64,000 nt of DNA from NCBI GenBank assembly GCA_029780675.1, contig JAKOYE010000052.1:62001-126000 (forward strand), written 5' to 3'. The notes beneath the pieces were generated by a model. That model ran no database searches. It saw nothing but the letters and a program-made list of their open reading frames with translations, and had not been told where the DNA came from. The position numbers and the translations under genes were made by a program. Of the stretch, positions 33,099 to 42,779 are shown in pieces. Each line of letters begins with the position of its first letter. The stretch's first letter is position 1. Source of the DNA: Actinomycetes bacterium. Lineage in GTDB: Bacteria; Actinomycetota; Actinomycetes; Mycobacteriales; Mycobacteriaceae.

Positions 33099-33716
33099 CT
33101 ACAGCGGCAGGGTTCTACCCAGGATGGCGAACGCCCGCGGATCCCCGGCGAAGTGATAGCCGCGGATCACGTCGGCGAAGCCCAGTTTCCGGTACAGCCG
33201 CCATGCGCGGTTGGCCTCGCCATTGATCTCCGGGGTGGACAGCAGCACGTTGGCCTCCTCGCGCCCGGAGAGCAGTCGGCGGGCCAGCGCTTCACCCAGG
33301 CCCCGGCCCTGCGCCCGGGGATGGATGTGCAACTCGGTCAGTTCGAAGTAGTCGGTCATCAGCCGGCCGATCTCCGCGCGGGAAAGCCCCACCCGGTGCA
33401 GCCCCCGCACCACCTGCTGCTGCCACCACTGATCGGGTGCGCCGCAGTAGCCGTAGGCCACACCGATCAGCGGGGCCGTCGCAAGTTCGGACTCATCGGG
33501 CAGTGTCCCGGCTCCCCGGCCGGCGTCCCGTTCGGAGTCCGTCTCCACCGCGGCGACCGCCCGCCAACCGCGGCGCCTGGTGTGCTCGAGCCACATCGCG
33601 GCGCGCTGGTTCTCGGTGCCGCGCGGGTAACGCATGGCGTCGACGTACACCGTCAGCGCCTCGTCGAGCCGACGTGCCATGTCGGCGGGCGACAGGTCGA
33701 TGAGAAAGATCGCCAA
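33099..33716 (-). CDS. GNAT-family N-acetyltransferase (Rv2170-like)
   Basis: 205 residues from TTG 33716, which gives the family start xAIFLIDL; upstream codons contain no other usable start. The GNAT acetyl-CoA loop is seen in LHIHPRAQGRGLGEALARRLL, followed by STPEINGEANRAWRLYRKLGF. M. tuberculosis Rv2170 has been reported to acetylate isocitrate dehydrogenase; that activity cannot be judged here. Last-listed upstream gene of the minus-strand group GNAT-lppM-idsA2-mptA, 24 bases before lppM. Confidence 0.9.
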   Translation of the reverse strand: MAIFLIDLSPADMARRLDEALTVYVDAMRYPRGTENQRAAMWLEHTRRRGWRAVAAVETDSERDAGRGAGTLPDESELATAPLIGVAYGYCGAPDQWWQQQVVRGLHRVGLSRAEIGRLMTDYFELTELHIHPRAQGRGLGEALARRLLSGREEANVLLSTPEINGEANRAWRLYRKLGFADVIRGYHFAGDPRAFAILGRTLPL

Positions 33717-33983
33717 CGCCGCTACCGTTCCCGTCGTCGTTCGGGTTTGCCTATGCGCACCATTATGGAGTCGGATCCCGGCGGCCTCGTCGCCCCGCCT
33801 CCGCTGTCTTACCAAGCGGTGACGAGCATCGAGGCCCCTCTTGACGCACCCGCACACCGACGGTCATTCTCGTTGCGGGTACCGGGTGGTATAGGGCATC
33901 GGGGACTCGTATCATGTGCATATCCGCCCGGTTCACGGGAGGCAGCACTAACGGTGACCGGCCGTTGCGGCAAGGAGGGACGA

Positions 33984-34385
33984 ATGCCACTCTCCGATCA
34001 TGAGCAGCGCATGCTCGATCAGATCGAGAGCGCGCTCTACGCCGAGGACCCCAAGTTCGCCTCCAGCGTTCGTGGGGCGCACTTGCGGACTCCCTCCACT
34101 CGCAGACGTCTGCAGGGTGTCGGGATGTTCCTCCTCGGCTTGGCGATGCTGGTGTCGGGGGTCGCCATCAAGGCCACGATGATCGGGGGTTTCCCCGTGC
34201 TGTCGGTGCTGGGCTTCGTGGTGATGTTCGCCGGCGTGGTCTATGCCGTCACCGGGCCCCCCGCGGGTGGCCGGGACCATGACGTACCCGCCGGCCGACC
34301 GGCTCCCCGCCGCGGCAAGGCCGCGGGCAGCGGATCGTTCACCAGTCGCATGGAGGACCGTTTCCGTCGTCGCTTCGACGACTAG
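33984..34385 (+). CDS. DUF3040 membrane protein (Rv2169c-like)
   Basis: 133 residues; AAGGAGG lies five bases before ATG 33984. The N-terminus MPLSDHEQRMLDQIESALYAEDPKFASSVR is the DUF3040 signature of actinobacteria. Two membrane helices (about 45-65 and 68-88) and a basic C-terminus (RMEDRFRRRFDD) follow. Function unknown; found next to mraZ and the dcw cluster in many actinobacteria, suggesting an envelope or division link. A strong terminator follows directly. Confidence 0.9.
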   Translation: MPLSDHEQRMLDQIESALYAEDPKFASSVRGAHLRTPSTRRRLQGVGMFLLGLAMLVSGVAIKATMIGGFPVLSVLGFVVMFAGVVYAVTGPPAGGRDHDVPAGRPAPRRGKAAGSGSFTSRMEDRFRRRFDD

Positions 34386-34401
34386 CCGTCGTTCTCGAGA
34401 C

Positions 34402-34430
34402 AAAGGGCAGCCCACGGGCTGCCCTTTTTT
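34402..34430 (+). terminator. Intrinsic terminator after the DUF3040 gene
   Basis: AAAGGGCAGCCC (34402-34413) pairs with GGGCTGCCCTTT (34416-34427), and TTT follows, 16 bases past the stop. A classic stem with a T-run of six counting the stem end. Confidence 0.92.
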
Positions 34431-34463
34431 CATGCCCTGATGCCCCGCCTTCCCCTCAGCTGG

Positions 34464-34508
34464 TCTCCGGCTGACCTCACTCCGGCTTACCTCAGTCCGG
34501 TCCTCTTC
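34464..34508. repeat. 15-bp tandem array x3, intergenic
   Basis: Units at 34464, 34479 and 34494 share (T/A)CTCCGGCTxACCTC with more change in the third. It lies between the DUF3040 terminator and the mraZ promoter region. Confidence 0.75.
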
Positions 34509-34636
34509 AGCCTCCAGTTGGCCACTCGCTTGGCCACCCCTGGCTTCACTGCGTCTCCCCGCAGGGCGGGATTCGGGCATCAGGTGGCGGCGGGTGGAGT
34601 GCGGTGGGGCTCGCGGGACACGTTTGGGTGTCAGAG

Positions 34637-34661
34637 TGGAGCAAAGTGGGGGAGAGTGGGG
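34637..34661 (+). promoter_or_regulatory. MraZ operator: three TGGRG repeats with 10-bp period
   Basis: TGGAG (34637), TGGGG (34647) and TGGGG (34657) are separated by five bases each; a further TGGGT lies at 34625. E. coli MraZ is known to bind three TGGGN repeats with five-base spacers upstream of its own gene. The array ends 55 bases before mraZ, so it likely serves autoregulation of the dcw operon. Confidence 0.8.
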
Positions 34662-34716
34662 TATCGTGGCGCTCGGCGGGGCTCCCGCTGCGGGTGAAGG
34701 GAGGTCGAGGTTCCCG

Positions 34717-35148
34717 ATGTTCCTCGGCACCTACACACCCAAGTTGGACGACAAGGGCCGGCTGACATTGCCGGCCAAGTTCCGTGACGCGCTGGCGGGA
34801 GGGTTGATGGTCACCAAGAGTCAGGACCACAGCCTGGCGGTCTACCCGCGCGAGGCGTTCGAGCAGTTGGCGCGCCGAGCAGCGGCGACGTCGCGGAGCA
34901 ACCCGGAGGCCCGCGCCTTCCTGCGCAACCTGGCCGCCGGGACGGACGAACAGCACCCCGACGCGCAGGGCCGGATCACCCTGTCCGCCGACCACCGGCG
35001 CTACGCGAACCTATCCAAGGACTGCGTGGTGATCGGAGCGGTGGACTTTCTGGAGATCTGGGATTCCGCCGCGTGGCACGACTACCAGCAGACCCACGAA
35101 GAGAACTTCTCCGCGGCCAGCGATGAAGCCCTCAGCCACATCATCTGA
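34717..35148 (+). CDS. mraZ: Transcriptional regulator MraZ
   Basis: 143 residues, two AbrB-like swapped-hairpin domains: [23 protein letters not shown] at the start and [18 protein letters not shown] in the second half, each with the DxxGR motif that binds DNA. First gene of the dcw cluster and probably its repressor, acting through the TGGRG repeats upstream. ATG 34717 fits the family start MFLGTY and follows AAGGGAGG. A small extension beyond E. coli MraZ at the C-terminus ([16 protein letters not shown]) is typical of mycobacteria. Confidence 0.95.
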   Translation: MFLGTYTPKLDDKGRLTLPAKFRDALAGGLMVTKSQDHSLAVYPREAFEQLARRAAATSRSNPEARAFLRNLAAGTDEQHPDAQGRITLSADHRRYANLSKDCVVIGAVDFLEIWDSAAWHDYQQTHEENFSAASDEALSHII

Positions 35149-35199
35149 GACTGCGGTCAGGCCGCGTGCCCGTGCATCGTGGTCTCTGCCCGAACCGAC

Positions 35200-35235
35200 C
35201 CTGGCGTACTTCCCCGACGCCAGGTTCGAAAAACC
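35200..35235 (+). ncRNA. mraW RNA motif-like hairpin, copy 1
   Basis: An 8-bp perfect stem (35200-35207 with 35217-35224) closes a loop containing CUUCCCC (35209-35215), and an A-rich GAAAAA follows at 35228-35233. This matches the actinobacterial mraW RNA motif as I recall it: one hairpin with a CUUCCCC loop and an A-rich tail, located 5' of mraW (rsmH). Confidence 0.8.
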
Positions 35236-35238
35236 GAC

Positions 35239-35274
35239 CCTGGCGTACTTCCCCGACGCCAGGTTCGAGAATTC
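35239..35274 (+). ncRNA. mraW RNA motif-like hairpin, copy 2
   Basis: Same 8-bp stem (35239-35246 with 35256-35263) and CUUCCCC loop (35248-35254), exactly 39 bases after copy 1; 37 bases are identical between copies. The following tail GAGAATT is less A-rich than in copy 1. It lies 50 bases before the rsmH ribosome site. Confidence 0.78.
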
Positions 35275-35311
35275 GGTCAGGGACCTCGCTGCAGGGGCCG
35301 CCTATCCATTC

Positions 35312-35326
35312 GGAGGTTCGGCCATG
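35312..35326 (+). promoter_or_regulatory. Ribosome site fixing the rsmH start
   Basis: GGAGG at 35312-35316 lies seven bases before ATG 35324. It argues against the in-frame ATG at 35123, which overlaps mraZ, has no ribosome site and would run through both hairpins. Confidence 0.7.
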
Positions 35327-36361
35327 ATCGACGACGTCGATGACGTCGATGATGCAGCCGGGACCGGCGGGTACGGACACGTTCCCGTGCTGGCCGACCG
35401 GTGTGTCGAACTACTCACCCCCGCACTGACCCGGAGTGACGTCGACGGTTCCGGTGCGATCCTGATCGACGCCACCCTCGGCGCCGGCGGTCATTCGGAA
35501 CGCTTCCTCGAGACGTTTCCCGGCCTGCGGTTGATCGGCCTGGATCGGGACCCGAACGCGCTGGCGATCGCGGGGCGCCGGTTGTCCCGCTTCGGCGACC
35601 GGGTGACCCTGGTCCGTGACCGCTATGACGGAATCGGCGCGGCACTGGAACACACTGGACTCGCGGCCGATGAATCCGTGGATGGCATCCTGTTCGACCT
35701 CGGGGTGTCCTCGATGCAGTTGGACCGGCCGGAGCGCGGCTTCTCGTACTCCGCCGACGCGCCACTGGACATGCGGATGGATCCCGATGCGTCGCTGACG
35801 GCCGAGGTGGTGCTCAACACCTATGACCGTCGGTCCCTGACCGATATCCTGCGCCGGTTCGGGGAGGAGAAGTTCGCCTCCCGGATCGCCGGAATGATCG
35901 TCGAACGTCGGGAGCGCACGCCGTTCACCCGGACCGGCGACCTGGTGGCCCTGATCTACGACGCGATACCCGCCCCGGCCCGCCGGACCGGGGGGCACCC
36001 CGCCAAGCGGACGTTCCAGGCTCTGCGGATCGCGGTCAACGCCGAACTCGACTCGCTGACCGCGGCCCTGCCGGCGGCACTGGCCGCGCTTCGGCCCGGC
36101 GGCCGTCTGGTCGTGATGGCCTATCAGTCGCTTGAGGACCGCATCGTCAAGACGACGTTCGCCGCGGCCACGGCATCGGGAACCCCGCCCGGCCTGCCGA
36201 TGGACCTGCCCGGTCACGAACCCAAGTTCACCGCCCTCACCCGTGGGGCAGAGCGCGCCTCCGAGGCGGAGATCGGCAGCAACCCGCGGAGCGCTCCGGT
36301 TCGTCTGCGCGCCGTCGAGCGCGTCGTCCCGTTGGAGTCGAACCGAGAGGGCACCCGATGA
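35324..36361 (+). CDS. rsmH: 16S rRNA (cytosine1402-N4)-methyltransferase
   Basis: 345 residues from ATG 35324. [14 protein letters not shown], the SAM-binding [14 protein letters not shown] (near 50), [32 protein letters not shown] and [15 protein letters not shown] are all RsmH (MraW) signatures. It methylates C1402 in the ribosomal P site. The frame stays open back to ATG 35123 and I recall the M. tuberculosis annotation using that longer start, but the extra residues (LAYFPDARF twice) are simply the translation of the RNA hairpins. Overlaps the next gene by four bases. Confidence 0.93.
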   Translation: MIDDVDDVDDAAGTGGYGHVPVLADRCVELLTPALTRSDVDGSGAILIDATLGAGGHSERFLETFPGLRLIGLDRDPNALAIAGRRLSRFGDRVTLVRDRYDGIGAALEHTGLAADESVDGILFDLGVSSMQLDRPERGFSYSADAPLDMRMDPDASLTAEVVLNTYDRRSLTDILRRFGEEKFASRIAGMIVERRERTPFTRTGDLVALIYDAIPAPARRTGGHPAKRTFQALRIAVNAELDSLTAALPAALAALRPGGRLVVMAYQSLEDRIVKTTFAAATASGTPPGLPMDLPGHEPKFTALTRGAERASEAEIGSNPRSAPVRLRAVERVVPLESNREGTR

Positions 36362-37605
36362 AGGCCGGCCGCAAATCGACGCAGGCGGGCCGACCGCAGC
36401 GCACTCCGTCACCGCGGCGACGGGCCGCCGACGTCCCGGACCGCCCGCAGCGCACCGCCGAGGGTGCGGCACGGGCCGGTCGGCAGCGTTCCGGGCGGCC
36501 GGTGGAAGGCCACCGGGACAACCGTCGGGACAACCGCCGGGACACCCGTCGCGATGCCCGTCGTCCGCACGAGCCGGGGCCGGCGCGGCGCAGCCCGCAG
36601 ACCGCGCCGGTACCGAGACCGGTCGACGTTCCGGTCCGGGCCAAGAGCGCCAATCAGGCAAAGGCCCGTGCCAAGGCGCGGAAGGCCAAGGCGCCCAAAG
36701 TCATTCGGCCGCCACTCCGGGAGCGGCTGCGGGAGCGGTTGTGGCACCGGCCGTGGGAGCGGCTGATCACCCGTCTCTCCGGGGTCGACTTGCGGCCGCA
36801 GGCGCTGTTGGCGCGAATTCCGTTCGTGGTGCTGGTGATCAGCTCGCTGGGCATCGGTCTGGGATTCACCCTGTGGCTTTCGACCGACGCCGCGGGTCGC
36901 TCCTATGAGATCGGTAACGCCCGTGCGCTCAACGAGGCGCTCGAGCAGCAGAAGGAAGCCCTGGAGCGCGACGTCCTGCAGGCGGAGTCGGCCCCGGCGC
37001 TGGCCGAGGCGGCCCGCAACCTGGGCATGATCCCCTCCAAGGACACCGCCCATCTGGTCCAGGATCCGGCCGGCAACTGGGTGGTGGTGGGCCAGCCCAA
37101 GCCGGCAGAGGGTGTCCCGCCGCCTCCGCTCAACACCAAACTGCCCGATCCGAAACCTCCGGCGCCGGCGACACCTCCGCCGCCGCCGCCGCTGCCGGCC
37201 GGCGCCGAGGTGCCGACCCGCGTCACACCACCCGGTGCCGCGGGAGTCCCTCCGGGCGCGGAGGTCCCCGTGCGTCTGCCCACGTCCACCGGGTTGACCG
37301 CTGTCCCACTCGGGGCCGACGGTCTGCCGATGACCGGGCTGCTGCCGGCCGGTCTTCAGGGAGCTCCCGTCGCCCCGGCTCCGGCCGCCGACCAGGCGCT
37401 GCCCGCGCCGGTGCCGAATGCGGCGCTGCCCGCGCCGGTGCCGAACGCGGCGCTGCCCGCGCCGGTGCCGAATGCGGCGCTGCCCGCGCTGGAGCCGAAC
37501 GGAACCCCGCCGCCGCCCGCGCCGGACGGTTTCGTACCGCCCGCACCCGGTGCCGGGGTGCCCGCCCCCGTGATCCCCGCCCCCACGATCGGAGTCGGGC
37601 AGTGA
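36358..37605 (+). CDS. FtsL-like division protein with Pro-rich tail (Rv2164c-like)
   Basis: 415 residues. A long basic, Arg-rich N-terminus (1-150) precedes one membrane helix (about 160-180, [20 protein letters not shown]) and a short coiled coil ([23 protein letters not shown]), the FtsL/DivIC-like layout; [15 protein letters not shown] follows. The outer tail of about 160 residues is Pro/Ala-rich and holds nine-residue repeats ALPAPVPNA. Position between rsmH and pbpB is the usual ftsL place. It probably bridges FtsQ and the FtsW-PBP pair at the septum. Coupled to both neighbours by four-base overlaps. Confidence 0.85.
   Translation: MKAGRKSTQAGRPQRTPSPRRRAADVPDRPQRTAEGAARAGRQRSGRPVEGHRDNRRDNRRDTRRDARRPHEPGPARRSPQTAPVPRPVDVPVRAKSANQAKARAKARKAKAPKVIRPPLRERLRERLWHRPWERLITRLSGVDLRPQALLARIPFVVLVISSLGIGLGFTLWLSTDAAGRSYEIGNARALNEALEQQKEALERDVLQAESAPALAEAARNLGMIPSKDTAHLVQDPAGNWVVVGQPKPAEGVPPPPLNTKLPDPKPPAPATPPPPPPLPAGAEVPTRVTPPGAAGVPPGAEVPVRLPTSTGLTAVPLGADGLPMTGLLPAGLQGAPVAPAPAADQALPAPVPNAALPAPVPNAALPAPVPNAALPALEPNGTPPPPAPDGFVPPAPGAGVPAPVIPAPTIGVGQ
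37396..37500 (+). repeat. 27-bp tandem array x3-4 in the FtsL-like tail
   Basis: Units at 37396, 37423 and 37450 encode ALPAPVPNA; a fourth diverges (ALPALEPNG). Copies 1 and 3 are nearly identical at the base level, suggesting recent duplication. Confidence 0.9.
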
Positions 37606-39530
37606 GCAGAACTTCGCGGCCGGCTGGCACACAGCGGCGGCCACGAGCCGGGAAAGCCGAACCGAAGGCGGCCGGACCTGGCCGGCCCGCCACCGCCCGT
37701 CGCGTCCGCACCGCACAGGAGGGCGAGTCGAACACCGCCTCGTTCGTCTACCGCTACCGGGTGGGCAACGTCGTCATCGCGATCGCACTGGTGGCGGCCA
37801 CCGCCCAGTTGTTCAACCTGCAGGTTCCCTCGGCCGCGGCGCTGCGCGCGCAGGCCGCCGGGCAGTTGAAGGTCACCGACGTCGAGCAGGCGGTGCGCGG
37901 CAGCATCGTCGACCGGAACTTCGACAAACTGGCGTTCACGACCGAGGCCCGCGCTCTGACGTTCCAGCCGGTCAAGGTGCGTAAGCAACTCGCCGAGGCC
38001 AGGCAGAAGGACTCCTCGGCACCCGATCCGGACCAGCGCCTCGTCGATATCGCCCGGGACATCGCGGGCAAGCTCAACAACAAACCCGACTTCAAGACGA
38101 TCCTCACCAAGCTGCGGAGCAACGAGTCCTTCGTCTACCTGGCCCGCGCGGTCGACCCGGCGATCGCCTCGGCGATTTCGAAGAAGTTCACCGAGGTCGG
38201 GTCCGAGCGCCAGGATATCCGGCAGTACCCCGGCGGGTCGCTGGCGGCGAACATCGTCGGTGGCATCGACTGGGACGGCCACGGTCTGCTCGGACTGGAG
38301 GACTCGATGGACTCGGTGCTGGCCGGCACCGACGGATCGGTGACCTACGACCGCGGTTCGGACGGGGTGGTGATCCCCGGCAGCTACCGCAACCGCCACG
38401 ATGCGGTCAACGGTTCGACCCTGCAGTTGACCCTCGACGACGACATCCAGTTCTACGTCCAGCAGCAGGTTCAGCTGGCCAAGGACGCCTCCGGCGCCAA
38501 GAACGCGTCGGCGGTGGTCCTGGACGCCAAGACCGGCGAGGTGCTGGCGATGGCCAACGACAACACCTTCGACCCGTCGCAGGACATCGGCCGCCAGGCC
38601 GACCGGCAGATCGGCAATCTGCCGGTGTCCTCGCCCTTCGAACCGGGCTCCGTGAACAAGATCGTCACCGCCGCGGCGGTTATCGAGGACGGGTTGTCCA
38701 ACCCCGATGAGGTGCTGTCGGTGCCCGGCACGATCGGGATGGGCGGTGTCACGATCAAGGACGCCTGGGGTCACGGCGTCGCGCCCTACACCACCACCGG
38801 CGTCTTCGGGAAGTCCTCCAACGTCGGCACCCTGATGCTGGTGCAGCGGCTCGGGCCCGAACGGTTCTACGAGATGCTCGGCAAGTTCGGCCTGGGTCAG
38901 CGCACCGGTGTCGGTCTGCCCGGGGAGAGCGCCGGGATCGTGCCGCCCATCGACCAGTGGTCGGGCAGTACCTTCTCCAACCTTCCCATCGGCCAGGGTC
39001 TTTCGATGACTCTGCTGCAGATGACCGCCATGTATCAGGCGATCGCCAACGACGGGGTGCGGATCCCGCCGCGGATCATCAAAGCCACCATCGGGCCGGA
39101 CGGATCGCGGACCGAGGAACGTCGGCCCGACGGCATCCGCGTGGTTTCCGCGGACACCGCCCGGACGGTGCGCGACATGCTGCGGGCGGTGGTGCAGCGG
39201 GATCCCCGGGGCGTCCAGCAGGGCACGGGTCCGGCCGCGGCCGTCGAGGGCTATCAGGTCGCCGGCAAGACCGGTACCGCCCAGCAGATCAATCCGGCCT
39301 GTGGCTGCTACTACGAGAACGTCTACTGGATCACCTTCGCCGGGATGGCACCCTCGGACGATCCGCGCTACGTGATCGGGATCATGCTCGACGCTCCCTC
39401 GCGCAACGCAGACGGAACGCCCGGCCATTCCGCGGCGCCGCTGTTCCACAACATCGCCGGCTGGCTGCTCCAACGGGAGAACGTACCGCTGTCGCCCCCC
39501 GGTCGTCCGTTGACGCTGGAGGCCACCTAA
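37602..39530 (+). CDS. pbpB: Division-specific class B penicillin-binding protein (PbpB/FtsI)
   Basis: 642 residues. Basic N-terminus, membrane helix near 55-73, a pedestal domain, then the transpeptidase: SVNK (SxxK nucleophile) near 348, SSN near 405, and KTGTAQQ near 556. It crosslinks septal peptidoglycan with FtsW. GTG 37602 overlaps the upstream stop by four bases. The end (PLTLEAT) is followed by a 94-base spacer, where M. tuberculosis has PE_PGRS38 and other genes as I recall. Confidence 0.95.
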   Translation: MSRTSRPAGTQRRPRAGKAEPKAAGPGRPATARRVRTAQEGESNTASFVYRYRVGNVVIAIALVAATAQLFNLQVPSAAALRAQAAGQLKVTDVEQAVRGSIVDRNFDKLAFTTEARALTFQPVKVRKQLAEARQKDSSAPDPDQRLVDIARDIAGKLNNKPDFKTILTKLRSNESFVYLARAVDPAIASAISKKFTEVGSERQDIRQYPGGSLAANIVGGIDWDGHGLLGLEDSMDSVLAGTDGSVTYDRGSDGVVIPGSYRNRHDAVNGSTLQLTLDDDIQFYVQQQVQLAKDASGAKNASAVVLDAKTGEVLAMANDNTFDPSQDIGRQADRQIGNLPVSSPFEPGSVNKIVTAAAVIEDGLSNPDEVLSVPGTIGMGGVTIKDAWGHGVAPYTTTGVFGKSSNVGTLMLVQRLGPERFYEMLGKFGLGQRTGVGLPGESAGIVPPIDQWSGSTFSNLPIGQGLSMTLLQMTAMYQAIANDGVRIPPRIIKATIGPDGSRTEERRPDGIRVVSADTARTVRDMLRAVVQRDPRGVQQGTGPAAAVEGYQVAGKTGTAQQINPACGCYYENVYWITFAGMAPSDDPRYVIGIMLDAPSRNADGTPGHSAAPLFHNIAGWLLQRENVPLSPPGRPLTLEAT

Positions 39531-39624
39531 GGCCGTTCGAGGCCGTCTGATGCCCTTGGGCGGCCGTCCGTGGGCAACACGCTGGGTAGGGTGGCCTTCC
39601 GGCGATCAGAGGAGGTGACCGGCG

Positions 39625-41199
39625 GTGAACAGTCCCTTGCGGCCCCGTGCCACCCCCGGCATCCAGCTCAGGACGCTGGCCGAGCGGGTCGGGGCGGTTC
39701 CCGCGGACGGCGCCGCGGTGCCCCGGATGGCCATCGGCGGCGTCACCCTGCGCGCTCAGGACGCCGAGCCCGGCGACCTCTTCGCCGCGCTCCCCGGGGC
39801 GTCGGCGCACGGCGCGGAGTTCACCGAGGCTGCGGTTCAGGGCGGTGCGGTGGCGGTACTCACCGATCCCGCCGGTCTGACGGTGATTCATCAGCTGTTC
39901 GGGGCGCCGGCGCCGCTGCCGGTGCTGGTTCATCCCGCGCCCCGGTCGGTGCTGGGGGCGGTGGCGGCCGAGGTGTACGGACACCCGTCCGACCGGGTGG
40001 TGGTGCTCGGCGTGACCGGGACCTCCGGTAAGACGACCGTCGCGCATCTGGTGGAGGCCGGTCTGCGGGCGGCCGGCCGGACCGCCGGACTCGTCGGCAC
40101 CGTCGGGGTGCGGATCGCCGGCGTCGACGTGCCGAGTGCCCTGACCACGCCCGAAGCCCCGGCCCTGCAGGCGTTGCTGGCGGCGATGGCCGAACGGGGC
40201 GTCGACACCGCGGTCATGGAGGTCTCCAGCCATGCGCTGGAACTCGGGCGGGTCGACGGAATCCGATTCGCCGTCGGTGGTTTCACCAACCTCTCCCGTG
40301 ACCACCTCGACTTCCACCCGACCATGGAGGCCTACTTCGAGGCCAAGGCCCGGCTCTTCGACAGCGGTTCGCCGGTGCACGCCGCGGTCGCGGTGGTGTG
40401 TGTCGACGACGACGCCGGACGGGCGATGGCCGCCCGCGCACCCGGGGCCGTCACGGTCAGCGCCGAGGGCGGCCTCGAGGGTGGGGACGCCGACTGGCGC
40501 GCCGAGGAGGTGACGCAACTGGTCGGCGACCTCCGGGGTGGGCTGCAGGAGTTCACCGCCGTCGACCCGGCCGGGGTGCGGCACCGGCTGCGGATCGGTC
40601 TGCCGGGACGGTACAACGTCGCCAATGCGCTGCTGGCGCTGGCGATGCTCGACGCGGTCGGGGTCTCCCCGGAACAGGCGTCCGCAGGCCTGAGCACGGC
40701 CGCGGTCCCCGGCCGGCTGGAGGTCGTCGAGCGCGGCCAGGAGTTCCTGGCCGTAGTGGATTATGCGCACAAGCCCGGCGCGTTACAGGCGGTGCTCACC
40801 ACGCTGCGCCGGCCCGGTGGCCGGCTCGCGGTGGTGTTCGGCGCGGGCGGCAACCGGGACCCCGGCAAACGCGAACCGATGGGCCGGGTGGCCGCCGAAC
40901 TGTCCGATCTGGTGGTGGTCACCGACGACAACCCCCGTGACGAGGACCCCGCCGTGATTCGGGCGGCGGTGCTGGCGGGTACCCGGCAGACCGGGCGGCA
41001 GCGGCAGGCCGAAGTCGCCGAGATCGGCGACCGCAGGGCGGCGATCGCGTTCGCCGTCGGCTGGGCACGACCCGGTGACGTCGTGGTGATCGCGGGGAAG
41101 GGCCACGAGCGCGGGCAGACCGTCGCCGGTCATACTCGCCCCTTCGACGACCGCGAGGAACTGGCCCGCGCATTGGAAACCTTGGGAGCAACACGGTGA
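39625..41199 (+). CDS. murE: UDP-MurNAc-L-Ala-D-Glu: meso-diaminopimelate ligase
   Basis: 524 residues; GGAGGTGA lies six bases before GTG 39625. Mur ligase domains in order: N-terminal binding domain, [11 protein letters not shown]-loop near 134, LTTPEAP, and [11 protein letters not shown], then the C-terminal DDNPRDEDP near 436, the DNPR motif that selects meso-diaminopimelate over lysine. It adds the third residue of the stem peptide in the cytoplasm. First of an overlapping run murE-murF-mraY-murD. Confidence 0.96.
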   Translation: MNSPLRPRATPGIQLRTLAERVGAVPADGAAVPRMAIGGVTLRAQDAEPGDLFAALPGASAHGAEFTEAAVQGGAVAVLTDPAGLTVIHQLFGAPAPLPVLVHPAPRSVLGAVAAEVYGHPSDRVVVLGVTGTSGKTTVAHLVEAGLRAAGRTAGLVGTVGVRIAGVDVPSALTTPEAPALQALLAAMAERGVDTAVMEVSSHALELGRVDGIRFAVGGFTNLSRDHLDFHPTMEAYFEAKARLFDSGSPVHAAVAVVCVDDDAGRAMAARAPGAVTVSAEGGLEGGDADWRAEEVTQLVGDLRGGLQEFTAVDPAGVRHRLRIGLPGRYNVANALLALAMLDAVGVSPEQASAGLSTAAVPGRLEVVERGQEFLAVVDYAHKPGALQAVLTTLRRPGGRLAVVFGAGGNRDPGKREPMGRVAAELSDLVVVTDDNPRDEDPAVIRAAVLAGTRQTGRQRQAEVAEIGDRRAAIAFAVGWARPGDVVVIAGKGHERGQTVAGHTRPFDDREELARALETLGATR

Positions 41200-42779
41200 T
41201 CGACCTGACCTTGGCGCAGATCGCAGAGATCGTCGGCGGCCGCGTCGACGGTGTCGACCCCGCGGATGCCGCGACCATCCGAGTCACCGGCACCGTCGAG
41301 TTCGACTCCCGCGCGGTGACGCCCGGCGGGCTCTTCCTGGCACTGCCCGGTGCCCGCACCGACGGCCACGACTTCGTCGCCTCCGCAATCGAATCCGGCG
41401 CCGTGGCGGTGCTGGCCGCCCGCCCGGTCGGCGTGCCGGCCATCGTGGTGCCGCCCGCGCCGGCCGCCGACGCCCACGCCGGGGTGCTCGAGCACGACAC
41501 CGACGGCGCCGGGGCGGCCGTACTGGCGGCGTTGGCCCGACTGGCCGCCGCGGTCGCCGCCGAGCTGGTCGCCGGCGGCCTTCGGATCGTCGGCATCACC
41601 GGCTCGTCGGGGAAGACCTCCACCAAGGATCTCGTTGCCGCCGTCCTCCGGCCGCTGGGCGAGGTGGTCGCCCCGCCGGGCTCGTTCAACAACGAACTCG
41701 GTCTGCCCTGGACCGTGCTGCGGGCCACCCGGGACACCGATTTCCTGGTCCTGGAGATGTCCGCCCGGCACCCGGGCAACATCGCCGCGCTGGCCCGCAT
41801 CGCACCCCCCGCGATCGCGGTGGTGCTCAACGTCGGCACCGCGCACCTCGGCGAGTTCGGCTCCCGCGAGGCAATCGCGACCACGAAAGCCGAACTGGTG
41901 CAGGCGGTTCCGGCCGCAGGCGTGGTAGTGCTCAACGCCGACGACCCGGTCGTCGCCGCGATGGCCGCCCGCACCGAGGCGCGGGTGGTGACGGTCGGCA
42001 GGTCGGACAACCCCGATCCCCGCGCCGAGTCCGGCGCCGACGTCCGCGCGGTCGACGTCCGCCTCGACGAGTTGGCCCGACCGAGTTTCACCCTGCTCGC
42101 GGGCGGTACGGCGACACCGGTCAGCCTGGCCGTGCACGGCGAGCATCAGGTGGGTAACGCGTTGTCCGCCGCGGCCGTCGCACTCGAGTGCGGGGCCACC
42201 CCTGCGCAGGTCGCGGCAGCGCTCGGCGAGGCGGGCCCGGCATCCCGGCAGCGGATGGAGGTGCGCACCCGCGCCGACGGTGTCACCGTGATCAACGACG
42301 CCTACAACGCCAACCCCGATTCCATGCGGGCCGGATTACAGGCGCTGGCGGTGATGGCCAGACAATCCGGTCAGGTGCCGGGTCTGGACCAGGGTCGGGG
42401 TCAGAGTCGGGAGGGTGCGGCCCGCCGAAGCTGGGCGGTGCTGGGGGAGATGGGAGAACTGGGCGAGGACTCCGTAACCGAGCACGACCGCATCGGCCGA
42501 CTGGCGGTGCGCTTAGATATCAGTCGTCTCGTCGTCGTCGGAACGGGGAGACCGATGAGCGCCATGTACCACGGGGCGGTCATGGAGGGGTCCTGGGGAT
42601 CGGAGGCGGTCATGGTGGCTGACGCCGATGCTGCCGTGGACCTGTTGCGCAGCGAGCTGCAGCCGGGAGACGTGGTGTTGGTCAAAGCGTCCAACGCGGC
42701 CCGTCTGGGTGCGCTCGCCGAAGCGCTCCTCACAGATCCGGCCCTCGCAGATCCGACCCTGAAGGATCCGATCGGATGA
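41196..42779 (+). CDS. murF: UDP-MurNAc-tripeptide: D-Ala-D-Ala ligase
   Basis: 527 residues. [25 protein letters not shown] at the N-terminus, [14 protein letters not shown]-loop near 135, [13 protein letters not shown], and [12 protein letters not shown] near 370 are MurF signatures. It completes the UDP-MurNAc-pentapeptide. The last 17 residues are a five-residue repeat ([15 protein letters not shown]) from a 15-bp array, and the segment [19 protein letters not shown] in the C-terminal domain looks like a mycobacterial insertion. Overlaps murE and mraY by four bases. Confidence 0.95.
   Translation: MIDLTLAQIAEIVGGRVDGVDPADAATIRVTGTVEFDSRAVTPGGLFLALPGARTDGHDFVASAIESGAVAVLAARPVGVPAIVVPPAPAADAHAGVLEHDTDGAGAAVLAALARLAAAVAAELVAGGLRIVGITGSSGKTSTKDLVAAVLRPLGEVVAPPGSFNNELGLPWTVLRATRDTDFLVLEMSARHPGNIAALARIAPPAIAVVLNVGTAHLGEFGSREAIATTKAELVQAVPAAGVVVLNADDPVVAAMAARTEARVVTVGRSDNPDPRAESGADVRAVDVRLDELARPSFTLLAGGTATPVSLAVHGEHQVGNALSAAAVALECGATPAQVAAALGEAGPASRQRMEVRTRADGVTVINDAYNANPDSMRAGLQALAVMARQSGQVPGLDQGRGQSREGAARRSWAVLGEMGELGEDSVTEHDRIGRLAVRLDISRLVVVGTGRPMSAMYHGAVMEGSWGSEAVMVADADAAVDLLRSELQPGDVVLVKASNAARLGALAEALLTDPALADPTLKDPIG
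42726..42770 (+). repeat. 15-bp tandem array x3 at the murF 3' end
   Basis: Units at 42726, 42741 and 42756 each end in GATCCG and encode [15 protein letters not shown], six codons before the murF stop and mraY start. Confidence 0.85.

Larger units (their letters stand above)
34386..34716. other. Intergenic region between the DUF3040 gene and mraZ
   Basis: Holds, in order, the terminator of the DUF3040 gene, a 15-bp tandem array (34464-34508), and the GT-rich control region of mraZ with the MraZ operator and the AAGGGAGG ribosome site. No gene is seen. It isolates the dcw operon from upstream transcription. Confidence 0.75.

Noticed and set aside
35123..35323. N-terminal extension of RsmH starting at ATG 35123
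   Set aside because: No ribosome site, overlaps mraZ, and the extra residues are the translation of two RNA-like hairpins; GGAGG with seven-base spacing favours ATG 35324. Kept as an alternative in the text.
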